64,000 bases of DNA, taken from positions 1,690,853 through 1,754,852 of the forward strand of contig BCHS01000001.1 in assembly GCA_039545275.1 (NCBI GenBank). Reading direction: 5' to 3'. A program made the translations under genes and the position numbers. The notes below the pieces were generated by a model. The model was not told the DNA's origin. It searched no databases and saw only the letters and a program-made list of their open reading frames with translations. This DNA comes from Pseudomicrostroma phylloplanum. Its lineage: Eukaryota; Basidiomycota; Exobasidiomycetes; Microstromatales. Of this stretch, positions 10,752-20,800 are shown one piece after another (the stretch's first letter is position 1; every line of letters begins with the position of its first letter).

Positions 10752-12053
10752 CTATAGCTTGTGCCCTTGCCTCTTTGCCACCAGCTTTAGCTCCTCTCTC
10801 ACGCCAAGATCCAGCAGTAGATTCTCGGCACCGCCAGGGATCGTCAGCATGTGCACTTCCCTATAGATCCTCTCGATCCTTCCTCCCGCTCCGCCCTTGG
10901 TGATGCCCATCCCACCCAACTGCTGCGTACACTCCCTCACCGTCTTCTCCAGCACGATCCCCGCATGAGCCTTCAAGAGGGCTGTCCGACCACCGGTACG
11001 GACATTGGCTTCGAGGGTGGAGAGTTGCTGCTGCTCGTATGTCAGCGTCTCACACCAGGACTGGAGGGCCTCGACTTCGCGAGCGCAATGCGCGAACTTG
11101 TGACGCACGACGGGCTGCTCGAGGAGTGGCTTGCCGAAGACGATGCGCCGGCGGCAGTGGGCAATGGCGTCTTCTAGGCAGACACGAGAGTATCTCAACG
11201 CAATGAAGGCAATAGTGAGACGCTCGTGGTTGAAATTGTAGAAGCAGTACTTGAGTCCGTCACCTTCTTTACCAATCAAATTTTCGACTGGCACCTTAAC
11301 CTCGTCCATCTCAACCAGCGTGGTGCCGGTAGCGTGAGCGCCCACCATGGCCATCTGCTTTGTCGAGACTCCCTCTGTACGAGGTACGACGAGAAAAGAG
11401 AGCCCAGTGGGGTCTCCTGCCTTGCCAGATGTACGAGCTAAGACGGTGAAGCTGTCGGAGTAGATGCCATTGGTGATCCATTTCTTGAGTCCGCTCACGA
11501 TATAGTGCTTGCCGTCCTTGCTCTTCTCTGCCGTGGTGCCACCCACGTTGGCCACGTCGCTGCCTGCGTTTGGCTCAGTGATGGCCAGACTGATCCTCTG
11601 CTTCCCGTTCAATAGGTCAGGCAGCAGCCTCTTTTTGAGTTCGGGTGACCCAAAGTGGATGATAGGTCCGGCTCCGTATGCCAAGCCTGAGTGTAGAGAC
11701 ATGAAAGCCGATCCACTGCCTACGGTGCACAGGGAGTCGATGAGGACAAAGTCGTGGAAGTTGTCCCACTCCTCGGGCTTGATACCTGCCGGAGGGCTCA
11801 CTCCAGCAGCAGCAGCTGCTGCTGCATCCATCTTGGCGCCAAAGGCAAAGGCGAGGAGGATCCCATCTTTGCCTGCTTGAGCAAAGACGGCTTCGTCGCG
11901 CTTGCCTGAAGATTCCCAAGCGTCGGCTACGGGGGCGAGATACTTGTCTGCCCAGTTTATGGCCCACTTGCGGAGGCGGTGGTGCGACTCATTGTAGAAA
12001 GGCGAGGGCTGGTTGACCCAGGGTGGCTCAGAGAAGGCTTGTAGAGTGGCCAT
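10752..12053 (-). CDS. acyl-CoA dehydrogenase family flavoprotein
   Basis: Single exon, 433 aa. The standard domains are present: N-terminal helical domain, FAD/substrate beta-domain with ISLAITEPNAGSDVANV (about 154-170) and KKWITNG (190-196), and C-terminal helical domain with CTQQLGGMGITKGG (375-388). It oxidises an acyl-CoA, passing electrons from FAD to an acceptor; the chain specificity is not readable. The usual catalytic Glu of medium/short-chain enzymes, before a conserved Gly (EG), is replaced (TIPGGAENLL, Gly407). However, Glu277 in NHERLTIA aligns with the catalytic Glu of isovaleryl- and long-chain acyl-CoA dehydrogenases (LERL/QERL). I therefore infer a relocated base. No mitochondrial presequence is obvious; the C-terminal tripeptide HKL is a weak, non-canonical PTS1-like end, so peroxisomal location is possible but unproven. 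Confidence 0.88.
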   Translation of the reverse strand: MATLQAFSEPPWVNQPSPFYNESHHRLRKWAINWADKYLAPVADAWESSGKRDEAVFAQAGKDGILLAFAFGAKMDAAAAAAAGVSPPAGIKPEEWDNFHDFVLIDSLCTVGSGSAFMSLHSGLAYGAGPIIHFGSPELKKRLLPDLLNGKQRISLAITEPNAGSDVANVGGTTAEKSKDGKHYIVSGLKKWITNGIYSDSFTVLARTSGKAGDPTGLSFLVVPRTEGVSTKQMAMVGAHATGTTLVEMDEVKVPVENLIGKEGDGLKYCFYNFNHERLTIAFIALRYSRVCLEDAIAHCRRRIVFGKPLLEQPVVRHKFAHCAREVEALQSWCETLTYEQQQLSTLEANVRTGGRTALLKAHAGIVLEKTVRECTQQLGGMGITKGGAGGRIERIYREVHMLTIPGGAENLLLDLGVREELKLVAKRQGHKL

Positions 12054-12415
12054 GATGAGGAGAAGGTCACTCGCTACCTGTGATGCTGTGGGAGGCGTTC
12101 AAAAGTAACACATGCGTCCCTTGTCTACCCCGCATCGTCTAGACTAACTTCCGGGTCGGGTTCCGGCACAAGCAACGTGTCGAGCTTTCGGCCGTGGGAA
12201 AGGACCGAGAAGTCGCTTCGGAAGTCCGCTTCCGCTTCACCACGCTCTCACCACGCACCCCGCCTGGCCCATGCAGAGGAACCTCGTGGATACCGCGCTC
12301 GCTTCCTTCTCGGAGCCATGCCAAGCGGGAGCCTTCGCACACACGCGCCATCTCCTGAATCCTAGCCCTCCCTTACATCCCTCCATCCCCTCCGTATGTC
12401 CTAGTCGCAAGCATC
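12054..12415. other. divergent promoter, acyl-CoA dehydrogenase / PSD2
   Basis: About 360 bp between two head-to-head start codons. It contains CGGAAGTCCG at 12219-12228, a CGG-N4-CCG inverted repeat of the kind bound by fungal Zn2Cys6 regulators, also present at 54858-54867. I see no gene in it. Confidence 0.45.
12219..12228. promoter_or_regulatory. CGG-N4-CCG inverted repeat
   Basis: The sequence CGGAAGTCCG lies midway between two divergent start codons. CGG triplets in inverted orientation are typical half-sites of Zn2Cys6 transcription factors (family knowledge). Assignment as a real site is inference. Confidence 0.25.
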
Positions 12416-15400
12416 ATGCCGTTGAGCCGGAACGTGTCCTGGCAGAACATCAGGAACTCCAGTCGGCAGACGCCTGCGTATTCGTCTTCGTCCAATACCG
12501 ATGAGTCTCCACTGCAGAGTAGCCAAGAAGGGCTGCGCAACTCAGAGACCCTCAACACAAGCAGCGGAACATCTGGCACAAGCCTTCAGATACCCTCTGC
12601 TACAGCCGTAGATGCTTCGCGTTCGGCTCAGCAAGCCTCGCAGCCTCTCGCCTATTTGCGCGTTCAGGTCCTCAAGGCAACCAATCTGATACCGAAGGAT
12701 CGTAATGGCAAGGCGGACCCTTACGCCGTCGTGTCCTTGCCCGCGCTTGCTGCGCTTTCATCGAAGAGTAACCAGAATTCGGACAGATATCGCAAGAAGA
12801 CTGCTGCCATCTCTAAGACTCTAGAGCCCGAGTGGAAGAATGAGGTCTGGGATTTCCCCATCACGGCCGAGTGGCTCGGGCCGGACGGCTTCTTCGAAGA
12901 GGACGACTCTGGCAACCTCGGAGAAGACATCGAGACCACTCCTCCGCCCGAAGATGAAGTCGTTGGAGCAGATGATGCTAGCGATGCTGTTGCAGCCCTC
13001 GACCTACAGCCAAAGGACAAAGAGTCGGCAAGCGCCGGTCAATTCGATGTACCTACCATCTCTGTAGCCGCCTCTGACAAGCCCGCGCGGCCTTCGTCGT
13101 CTCGCAGACACCTTTCATCCACTGCAATCAAGGTTTTGTCTACCTCTGCAAAAGGAGTTAAATTGCTACCAAAAGGCGCAGCCGCAAGTGCTCGTGCCAT
13201 CGCACGAGTCACCCCTCGCCCCACGTACCTTCGACGGGGCACCGGAAGTAGCCGTCGGCAGGGTCACTCTCTGTCTCTTGGAGCCAATCTCGAGATCGTT
13301 CTGTGGGATCAGGATTGGGGAGGAAGAAGGGAGTACATGGGCGAAGCCAACTGGCCAATATGGGAATGGATCAAAAGCCCTCGAAAGGTCGAGTGGTCAG
13401 ATGATGCGGACGAGTCTGAGTCGCAGGGCACTTGGCTTACCTTGGTGTCTTCGAGACAGACCAAGGCTGTATCTGGTCAGGTACAGCTTCGTGTGGGCCT
13501 AGTTCGGGCGCCAGGCTCTTCAGTCAAGTCGCTCGATACCTTGTACAGAAGCCTTGTGACAGCAGCTGTCGGAACCGGTCATCGCCGTCGCGCGGCGGCG
13601 GACCCCTTGAGCAGACGACCTCGACCTCACAGCGTCTCTGCTGCGACTGAGGATCAAATACGCGCTGGCGTACGAGCTGTACCAGCAGCCCAATCTGTAG
13701 GTACGGGAGAAGACTTCTTCGAAGACGACGGCCTCTCCAGCGAGGAGGATGAGGAGCAAGAGCTCTTGGACTCCGAAAGTGATTCGGATTACCTCAGCGA
13801 CGACGATGACGACGACGGCACCGATGACTTATTGTCGACCGAGGAGGACTTTACAGCAACTGAAGGCGAGGATGAGAATCCTCTTAGCAAGCATCGGGCG
13901 AGAGTTGCAGAGTCAAGTGGCTTAGGCTCCAGACAGCAGGCTTCTCCTGCCTTGACGTCTGCCTCTCCCGATGCATCTGCGGCATCATCTCAACTGGGCG
14001 TACTGGCCTTGGAAGACGATAGGCGCCCTCCACGTCGCAGATTGCTGAGCGCTTTGGGCCGGAGGCCGAGACGCGGAAGTACTGGAGAGTCTTCCGGTCT
14101 TGCTACTCCCTCTGCAGACGATGATGTTTCAGACCCTTTGGCAGCTCTGGGATCGACACAAATCCAGTCGAAGAAAGGACGCAAAGCGAAGAAGCGGGAC
14201 AAGAGCGGTAGCGGCGATATGACTGCATCTGGCGAGAGCAAAGGGGGCAGAAAGCCTCGAAAGGGCTCCTCGCAGAAAGCTCGCCAAGAAGCCAAGCGAC
14301 AGCGCCAAGCGGAGAGGCAAGGCTACTCCTTCAAGGGCGGTAGCGACATCGTAGGTATTGTGATGATGGAGATCTCTGGAGCGAAGGACCTGCCTCGCTG
14401 GAAGAATAGCCTGCGTACTACTTTCGACATGGACCCATTCACCATCGTCGCTTTCGGGCAAAAGGTCTTCCGTACCAGAGTTCTGCGTCACACGCTCAAT
14501 CCCGTCTGGAACGAAAAGCTGCTCTATCATGTTCGAAAAGGCGAAGATAATTTCGACATCAAGATGAGCATCTACGACTGGGACAAAATCACTTCGAATG
14601 ACCACGTTGGTTCGTGCGTTCTACCTCTCAGCACGCTGCTGCAGGCTGCACCGAAGCCAGACGCCAAGACGGGGCTGTTTGACCAAGATGCTAATGCCGT
14701 CGCCGAGCTCAAGACATTTCATCTGCCATTGACACGCCAAGGCCGAGACGAAGAGGTCAAATTTGGTCACTCTTCTCCGATGCTCACCATCAAAGCCAAG
14801 TATATGCCGTATGCCGCTCTTCGACAACGGTTCTGGCGACAGCTGCTGAACCAATTCGACACCAATGATTCTCGGTCCCTGTCAGCGCTTGAGCTCACTG
14901 CGATGCTTGACTCTCTCGGCTCAACACTGACTACCGAAACCATCCAGAGCTTCTTCACAAGCCGAAACAAGAGCTATGAGAACGATGAGCTCTCCATCGA
15001 TGAAGTCATTGTAGCACTCGAGACCGAGATCAACAAGCCGGTCATCGAGAAGAGGCATCGAGATCGAGAAGTGAAGAACAGCCACGGACCACCTGGCTCC
15101 CCTGCACTGCTGACCACAGGAGCAGACCGAGGCGAGGGCGGTACTCCAGCCGAGCAAGCCCTCGATGTCAGTGGACCCTCTGCGCCAATACCTGACGCCG
15201 GGGACGTCGAACAGCATTCATCGGCGCCCGTGCCCATTCCTGCATCCTCCCGTGTGCCAACGACAAAGGATCGAGATGTGGTGTCGAACGCAGCAGCAGA
15301 CGATGACAGACAAGCCTTCTTCTTTGGATCTCCCGAGGACGACAGCAAGCTGAAGCGGCCCACGCATCTCTCGCCTAGCAACGTGCCACGGCCTGGGTTC

Positions 15401-16897
15401 CTCTCGAAACGCTCGTCTTCTAGCACTTCACCGTCGCGTAGCCCTTCCCGACAGTCATCGACCGATGCCCTGCAATCGAGTCCAACTCCCCTTCGCTCAG
15501 GATCGACGCCTGAGCCACAACAGGGGCTTGATATCAAAGAAGGTGGCGACGATGACCGGCCCATAGAGAGAGTCGTGCTGCTCAAGACTTGCCCACTGTG
15601 TCACATGCCTCGTCTGAGTCGCAAGGGAGACGGCGATGTTATCACTCATCTCGCCGTCTGTGCCTCACAAGACTGGCGGCGCGTTGATTCCATGGTAGTA
15701 CGCAACTTCGTGACGAGCAATCAGGCGCACCGCAAGTTTTTCAACAAGGTCTTGATTAACGCGACACAAGGTGCCTACAGACTCGGTGCCAACTCTGCGA
15801 ACCTGATTGTACAAGATCGTCAGACTGGCGAGCTCTTAGAAGAGAAGATGCAAGTCTACGTTAGGCTCGGCATCCGTTTGCTCTACCAAGGTGCACGATC
15901 TCGTATGGAGGGAGCCAGAGTGAAGCGGATGCTCAAGAACATGTCTGTCAAACAGGGCAAGAAGTACGATTCTCCAGCTTCGGCAAAGGAGATTCCGGGG
16001 TTTATAGCGTTCCACAGTCTCAATGTGGACGAAATTCGCGACCCACTGGACAGCTTCAAGACTTTCAACGAGTTCTTCTACCGCAAATTGAGGCCCGATG
16101 CGCGACCTGTCGACGAGCCGCAGAATCCCAAACGCCTGGTCTCCTCTGCCGATTGTCGTATGATGGCATTCGACAGCATTGATGCTGCTACGCGGCTGTG
16201 GATCAAGGGGAGGGAGTTCAGCGTCGAAAGACTTCTGGGCGATGAGTTCAAGGGCAAAGTAGAAGACTTCAAGAATGGCAGCCTGTGCATCTTCCGACTG
16301 GCACCTCAGGATTACCATCGCTTTCACTGCCCAGCAGACGCCGTCGTAGGCGAGCCGGTCTGGATTGAAGGACAATAGTGAGTCGCGCTCTTGCGTGTGT
16401 CGGGGCACTGCATCAACGTCTCACAGACCGCTGACCCCGTCGCCTCCCCCTTCACAGCTATACCGTCAACTGTATGGCAATCCGCTCTGCTATCGACGTC
16501 TATGGTGAAAATGTACGAGTGGTGGTGCCTTTCCACAGCGAGGCCTTTGGAACATGTGAGTACTGATTTGCATCAAGCGCACCGGACGAGATCAAAAGTC
16601 TGACGCCTCGCAATCCCATCAACAGTCTATGCCATCAACATCGGCGCGATGATGGTCGGCTCGATTGTTCTGACTGTCAAAGCAGGGCAAAAGGTGAAAA
16701 AGGGCGACGAGATGGGCTACTATGCCTTTGGAGGCTCCACGACCGTCTGCATCTTTGAAGAGGGAAGACTAGAGTTCGACGAGGACATCCTGACTAATTC
16801 GAAGGCGTCCATCGAGACGCTCGTGAAGCAGGGCACGGGCATCGGAAGGGCTGTGGGAGAAAAGGAGAGTACGAAGGAGGAGGGAGCGTCGAGCTGA
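12416..16897 (+). CDS. PSD2: phosphatidylserine decarboxylase, Psd2 type (C2-C2-EF-hand-zinc motif-PSD)
   Basis: Three exons: 12416-16377, 16458-16555 and 16626-16897; 1443 aa, larger than yeast Psd2. It converts phosphatidylserine to phosphatidylethanolamine on endosome/Golgi-type membranes (family knowledge). Order of parts: a first C2 domain from about residue 78 (LRVQVLKATNLIPKDRNGKA) that resumes after a long insert (LEIVLWDQDWGG, about 290); an acidic, Ser-rich linker; a second C2 from about 644 (GIVMMEISGAKDLPRW); an EF-hand-like segment near 812 (FDTNDSRSLSALELTAML); a CxxC...HxxxC motif near 1058 (CPLCHMPRL, HLAVC); then the decarboxylase (KQGKKYDSPAS, FNEFFYRKLRPDARPVD, FRLAPQDYHRFH). 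The self-cleavage motif is GGST at 1389-1392, with Ser1391 becoming the pyruvoyl group, as in fungal Psd2. Introns of 80 and 70 nt restore QYYTVNCMAIRSAIDVYGEN and GTFYAINIGAMMVGS, both family landmarks. Confidence 0.94.
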
Positions 16898-17148
16898 TGA
16901 TGGGCTCTTCGCCGCACAATACCCGAGAAGCTGTGATCTTCCTTCAGCATATATACATGCTCGCATCTTTTGCTGTAGTAAGCTACAGTGTCTGATTTCG
17001 TTGGGGAGACTCGAGGCGTCCAGGTGACGAGGGGATGTCTGAAGAGTGTGCCATTGATAAGACTGATCCACGACGGGGCATGGATGGGTATGTTGCTGCT
17101 ACACCTTCAATCGCCGCTTGCCATGAGGCAGTTTCTTTGTCGTCTCGA

Positions 17149-17576
17149 TCAGTCCCACTGTTGACCCAGACGAGGCAAGGCAAGGCACGATCGTCTCGTC
17201 AGCTAACTGTAGGTTGCCATGAACACCCGTCTTTATCTCCGCGAACACTCACTCTGCGAATCTCAGCATCAGCATTGCTCGCCCCTTCCCTGTCCCTCCT
17301 ACTTCCCGTCCCACCAGCGCGTTGCTCCTCCTCCAACTTCCTACTCAGTGCGCCCCCGCCTCCACCTGCCGCACCTCGCCGCTTCTGTGCTGCGAGCCTC
17401 TCCTCGGCGGCTCTTGCGCGAGCCTCACGATCTGCTGCTGGATCCCCCCCAGAGGAGGAAGACCCACCGAGGGGCCTACTGCTGCCGGAGCCGGAGCCGG
17501 TGCCGGTGCTGTTTCCTGGGGGGCCGTCTGAGAGACGATGTCCGTCGGAAGATGGGCTGCTCATGCAGGAGCCCAT
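17149..17576 (-). CDS. small Gly/Ser/Ala-rich protein with N-myristoylation signal
   Basis: The first exon, 17576-17253, encodes 108 aa beginning MGSCMSSPSSDG. Gly2, Cys4 and Ser6 fit an N-myristoylation plus palmitoylation signal, so I infer membrane anchoring. The body is low complexity (GSGSGSSRPLGGSSSSGG), then charged and helical (ADREARARAAEERLAAQKRR). A GTGAGT donor at 17252 and a CAACAG acceptor (95-nt intron, 17158-17252) would add a 9-nt last exon, Trp-Asp-stop, so the protein would end DAEIRRWD at 110 aa. Without splicing the frame runs 16 further codons to a stop at 17199. The short last exon is inference from splice signals. I do not recognise a named family; small MGSC/MGxC proteins of this type occur in fungi. 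Head-to-head with the Oca-like gene (275 bp between starts). Confidence 0.6.
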
Positions 17577-17851
17577 GGTCGGTGTGTAGAGGTTTGTCCT
17601 TGGGAGGTGACGAGCTGGGGACTCAGTATCTGAAGTTGGAGGGCGAGGGGCGGTGTGTGGGGCAAAAGGGGCAAGGCTGGTGGGCTCCTCGGCCTTGGCG
17701 TCGGTCTGCGCCCGAGTCCGTGCACAAGAGCGGAAAGCGTGGGCTTCGGCGGGACCGCTCCTTCTTCCGAATCTGTCTACCCTGTACGCACTCGATCACT
17801 CCCTCGCTCACTGTATCACTCCGTCTCACCTGTAGCATCGCTGCGGTCTCC

Positions 17852-19345
17852 ATGTCGGCAAACACTGCACGGCCTCGGGGCCATCCGACGCACTCCTTTT
17901 CCACGTCCGAGACCGAATCCCACTCTCGAGCCTATGGACTGTCACCCGCCGCCGCTGCCTCTTCTTCACTCGCCGCTCCGCAACCCATTGCTGCGCCGCC
18001 TGTCCGACCACCGCCCCTGTACTCGCTCATAGCTACAGGACTACATCGTTGCTCCGCCATTGGACTCGAGGAGAGCCTCAATGAAGCTTGGGCTTCCCTC
18101 CAGCCACAACGCGATAAGAGGCGCGAGGCAAGCAACGGCGGTGCAGCAAAAGGAGGCACAAATGGTAATGGCAATGGGAGTGGCAGTACAAAAGAGGAGC
18201 AAAGAAGCTACAGCTCTTCGGCCTCTTCGTCCTCGTCGTCTGCTCGCCAACAGCAAGGAGACGACAGACTAGCCCCGCCTGCTCGCAAGACCAGAGCTTC
18301 GCCCTCTCCCCCAGGTNCCCCGCCTCGCCAAAATCGCCCACAATTCCAGTCGAACAACAGCCAGTATACTGCCTCGCCATCCAAAGCGACTCCCTCGACG
18401 GCTCTCACCTATTCCGACTTGGAATCCTCGCCCTCGCTGTCCTTCCTAGCATCCCTACAGCTACGCACTATCGTCTATCTCTCTCCGTCTTTGCTGCCCT
18501 CTGCCCTGCTCAAACTGAGTAGAGAGCTGGACCTAAATTTTCTCCAGTGGGACCTCACGGGCGGTAAGATCTGGAATCGAAGAACAGGTCAGGGGCTCGG
18601 CGGGAGGGGCGGAAGGGTAGGAGAGAGGGAAAGGGAGGCATTAGACAGGTTTGCTGACCTGCAGGATTCGAGGGCAGCGCATGCGGATCTGGAGGAGAAG
18701 GCCTACTACCAAGATGAGGAGGAGGTCAAGCTAGGGGGACTGGATCATACGCGCATGTGTAGGGCGACTGTAGAGCTCATGCTGAACAAACATTGTGGGA
18801 ATGTGTTGATATGCGATCCGTGAGTAGGCGCTGTCTTTGGGACGCATGAGCTGTACTGCCTCGAGACTAAAGCCCTCTGCCTCTCAATATGTACTACCCA
18901 ATCTTAGATCGGGATTGTCAGAGGTATCACTCGTGGTCGGATGCCTACGGCGGATGATGCGATGGAACTTTGCCAGCGTCTGTCTAGAGGTGAGCAGAAA
19001 TGTGGGCACAGGTGGGGAAAGAGGTCACAGCAGCTGACCCAAAGCGCTTGTCACTTCTATTGCACAGTATCGAGCTTTTGCTCCGACGCGCTCAGCGTCC
19101 ACCACGAGCAACCTTCGCTTCATGGAGGTGAGTCACGGCCTACTTGTTCGACATGCGACACAATCCGTGGATAATGACTCGAGATACGCACCATCTGCCT
19201 CTTTATCTCGCAGCTGTTCCCGCTCGAATCTCTGGAGCTGCCAGATTGGCCAGACCTCATCGAGATTGCTGTCGACGCGCTCCAGGACGTGCAAGTCCAG
19301 CACGACAAGGAAGAGCAGGGAGCGTCCATCAGTGACCGGAAATGA
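17852..19345 (+). CDS. Oca/Siw14-family dual-specificity phosphatase homologue, probably catalytically dead
   Basis: Four exons: 17852-18819, 18908-18989, 19068-19127, 19214-19345; 413 aa. The introns (88, 78 and 86 nt) all fit in phase. A low-complexity N-terminus surrounds PPLYSLIATGLHRCSAIGLE, the family's start. Then come SFLASLQLRTIVYLSPSLLP, LKLSRELDLNFLQWDL and CRATVELMLNKHCGNVLICDP, and across intron 1 SGLSEVSLVVGCLRRMMRWN. In active Siw14-type enzymes the loop is HCNKGKHRTG (CX5R). Here the Cys position is Asp and the Arg position is Glu (ICDPSGLSEVS), so phosphate chemistry is not expected. Yeast has inactive relatives in the OCA complex. A base N at 18317 makes codon 156 undetermined. 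A donor-like GTGAGTAGG at 18820 and the acceptor CTTAG at 18907 place the lost loop exactly at an exon junction. Confidence 0.82.
18317..18317. other. ambiguous base (N)
   Basis: A single N falls on the first base of codon 156 of the Oca-like gene, inside a Pro/Ser-rich stretch, so it does not affect the fold. It probably marks a sequencing or assembly ambiguity in a C-rich run. Confidence 0.95.
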
Positions 19346-19876
19346 GACCTTTGAGCTAGAGTATCTCTGTCGTTTTGTTGTACATTAGACCTTCCGAGAT
19401 TGCAAGTCATTACTAGCTTATTCTGTCGCTCTGTCTTTGCGGGTCATGCTGCCTGGCTCTGGTTGTCTTCGCGCCTGAGCCACCCACCCACACACACGCG
19501 AGAGACGCGCGCGTCCATTTGTCTGGGCAGAGCAACACCACCATCCAACTCCTCCGCTCCGTGTGTCCGAGTCCTAACCCCGTCCGTTCGCTCCCTCTGC
19601 CTGCCAATCGCTTTCCTCATACCATCGCATATACCCTCTGACGTCGTTCAGTCAGCTGCGTTGAGGATCCTGCTCTCTTGGAGAAGACTCTGACTGAAGA
19701 GGAAAGACGGTGCAACCAGGTCTTCTGACTAGGTGAGCACACGAGAGGTCGATGGCTGCTTGTTCTCCTCGAACTTCTGCGCTCGAGCACTGATACGACC
19801 GATTATGCCCTCATCCTGCGTTTCCACAGACAAGTAGACCTCCCAGATAGTCTTTGCTGTCTGCCGGAGCCTCACA
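19346..19876. other. intergenic region upstream of DAD3
   Basis: About 530 bp between the Oca-like stop and the DAD3 ATG. It includes a short CACACA/GCGCGC stretch near 19485-19512 and pyrimidine-rich parts. I see no coding or RNA gene; it presumably holds the terminator of one gene and the promoter and 5' UTR of the next. Confidence 0.45.
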
Positions 19877-20290
19877 ATGGCCGCCGCCCCACAGACAGAT
19901 GCAGCGGGCTCTGCTCCCACTTCGCAACAGAACCCGTACCTAGGCCACCGTCACCTGTCAGCGCAACAAGCGCAGCTCCTCGGCGAGTACTACCGTCTCT
20001 CCCAAACCCTCAAGCGCATCCTCGCCCTCTCCGGTGCCCTCTCCGCAACAAAACCTCACGCGCAGGTGCTCGACTTGCTCAGATTGACCGAGCGCAAGAT
20101 GGGACTGGTCATCACCCTCTTCAAGGCGAGCGTTTGGAGTATCATGGTTGAGCAGGAAGAGAGGAATCGAGCTTTGGAGGAGGCGGGGAGGATATTGGAT
20201 CATGAGGAGGAGGAGAGACAGAGGATGGAGATGAGCGTAGAGTCGGATAGGACTGTGGTGTATGATCAGCAGCAGAGGGCTGGGTATTGA
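19877..20290 (+). CDS. DAD3: DASH/Dam1 complex subunit Dad3
   Basis: Single exon, 137 aa. The core LSAQQAQLLGEYYRLSQTL ... VLDLLRLTERKMGLVITLFK ASVWSIMVEQEE matches Dad3, whose yeast form reads LSPLQQEVLDKYKQLS ... EVKIGLVGTLLKGSVYSL. The DASH complex rings microtubules and couples them to fungal kinetochores. The protein is a little longer than yeast Dad3 (94 aa), with an N-terminal Ala/Gln-rich leader and an acidic helical C-terminus (ILDHEEEERQRMEMS). The ATG at 19877 is preceded by CACA, a fair fungal start context. Such small subunits are often missed by automatic annotation. Confidence 0.87.
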   Translation: MAAAPQTDAAGSAPTSQQNPYLGHRHLSAQQAQLLGEYYRLSQTLKRILALSGALSATKPHAQVLDLLRLTERKMGLVITLFKASVWSIMVEQEERNRALEEAGRILDHEEEERQRMEMSVESDRTVVYDQQQRAGY

Positions 20291-20800
20291 GCTGGCTCTG
20301 CGAGAGTCGCAGCCTTTATGGTCCAGGCAGCGACATACACCGCTCTGCCCTCAAGCAGCTCCTCTCTTTGCTCGTGGATTCATGGCCAGCTTGCATTGCA
20401 GCACGGTCAGTCTGCCCCCTCACGGCCTTGTCACGGCTGGATCGCCCTGCCGACACGAAGCGCGTCCGACATGCTGCATCTCAAGCGTGCCCGTACTTAC
20501 CCCTCCACGACTGCCCTGCCGGGCAAAGCAGTCGTCTCGCGTCACCTCTTGTACTCTTAACCGTGATCTAATGTAATGGTATCTCGATTCTGATCATCCT
20601 CTCTCACTCTCTCTCTCTCGATGAAAGGCCATTGGCAGCGCCTTCGGCAAGACTCTGATCTGGCCTCGGCAAGATTATGACCGAGGATCACCCGACCCCG
20701 CACTTTCCCCCGCTTTCTTCTTCTACTGGCAGGCCTAACAGACCTGCCAGAATAGACAGACTCAGCGACCGCCCCTTCCAGATAAAACATACTACCTGCC
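20291..20800. other. intergenic region DAD3 to GH3, with CT tract
   Basis: About 510 bp between two plus-strand genes. A CT-repeat tract (CTCTCTCACTCTCTCTCTCTC) sits at about 20598-20619, some 180 bp upstream of the GH3 start, a common feature of fungal core promoters. No gene is visible. Confidence 0.45.
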
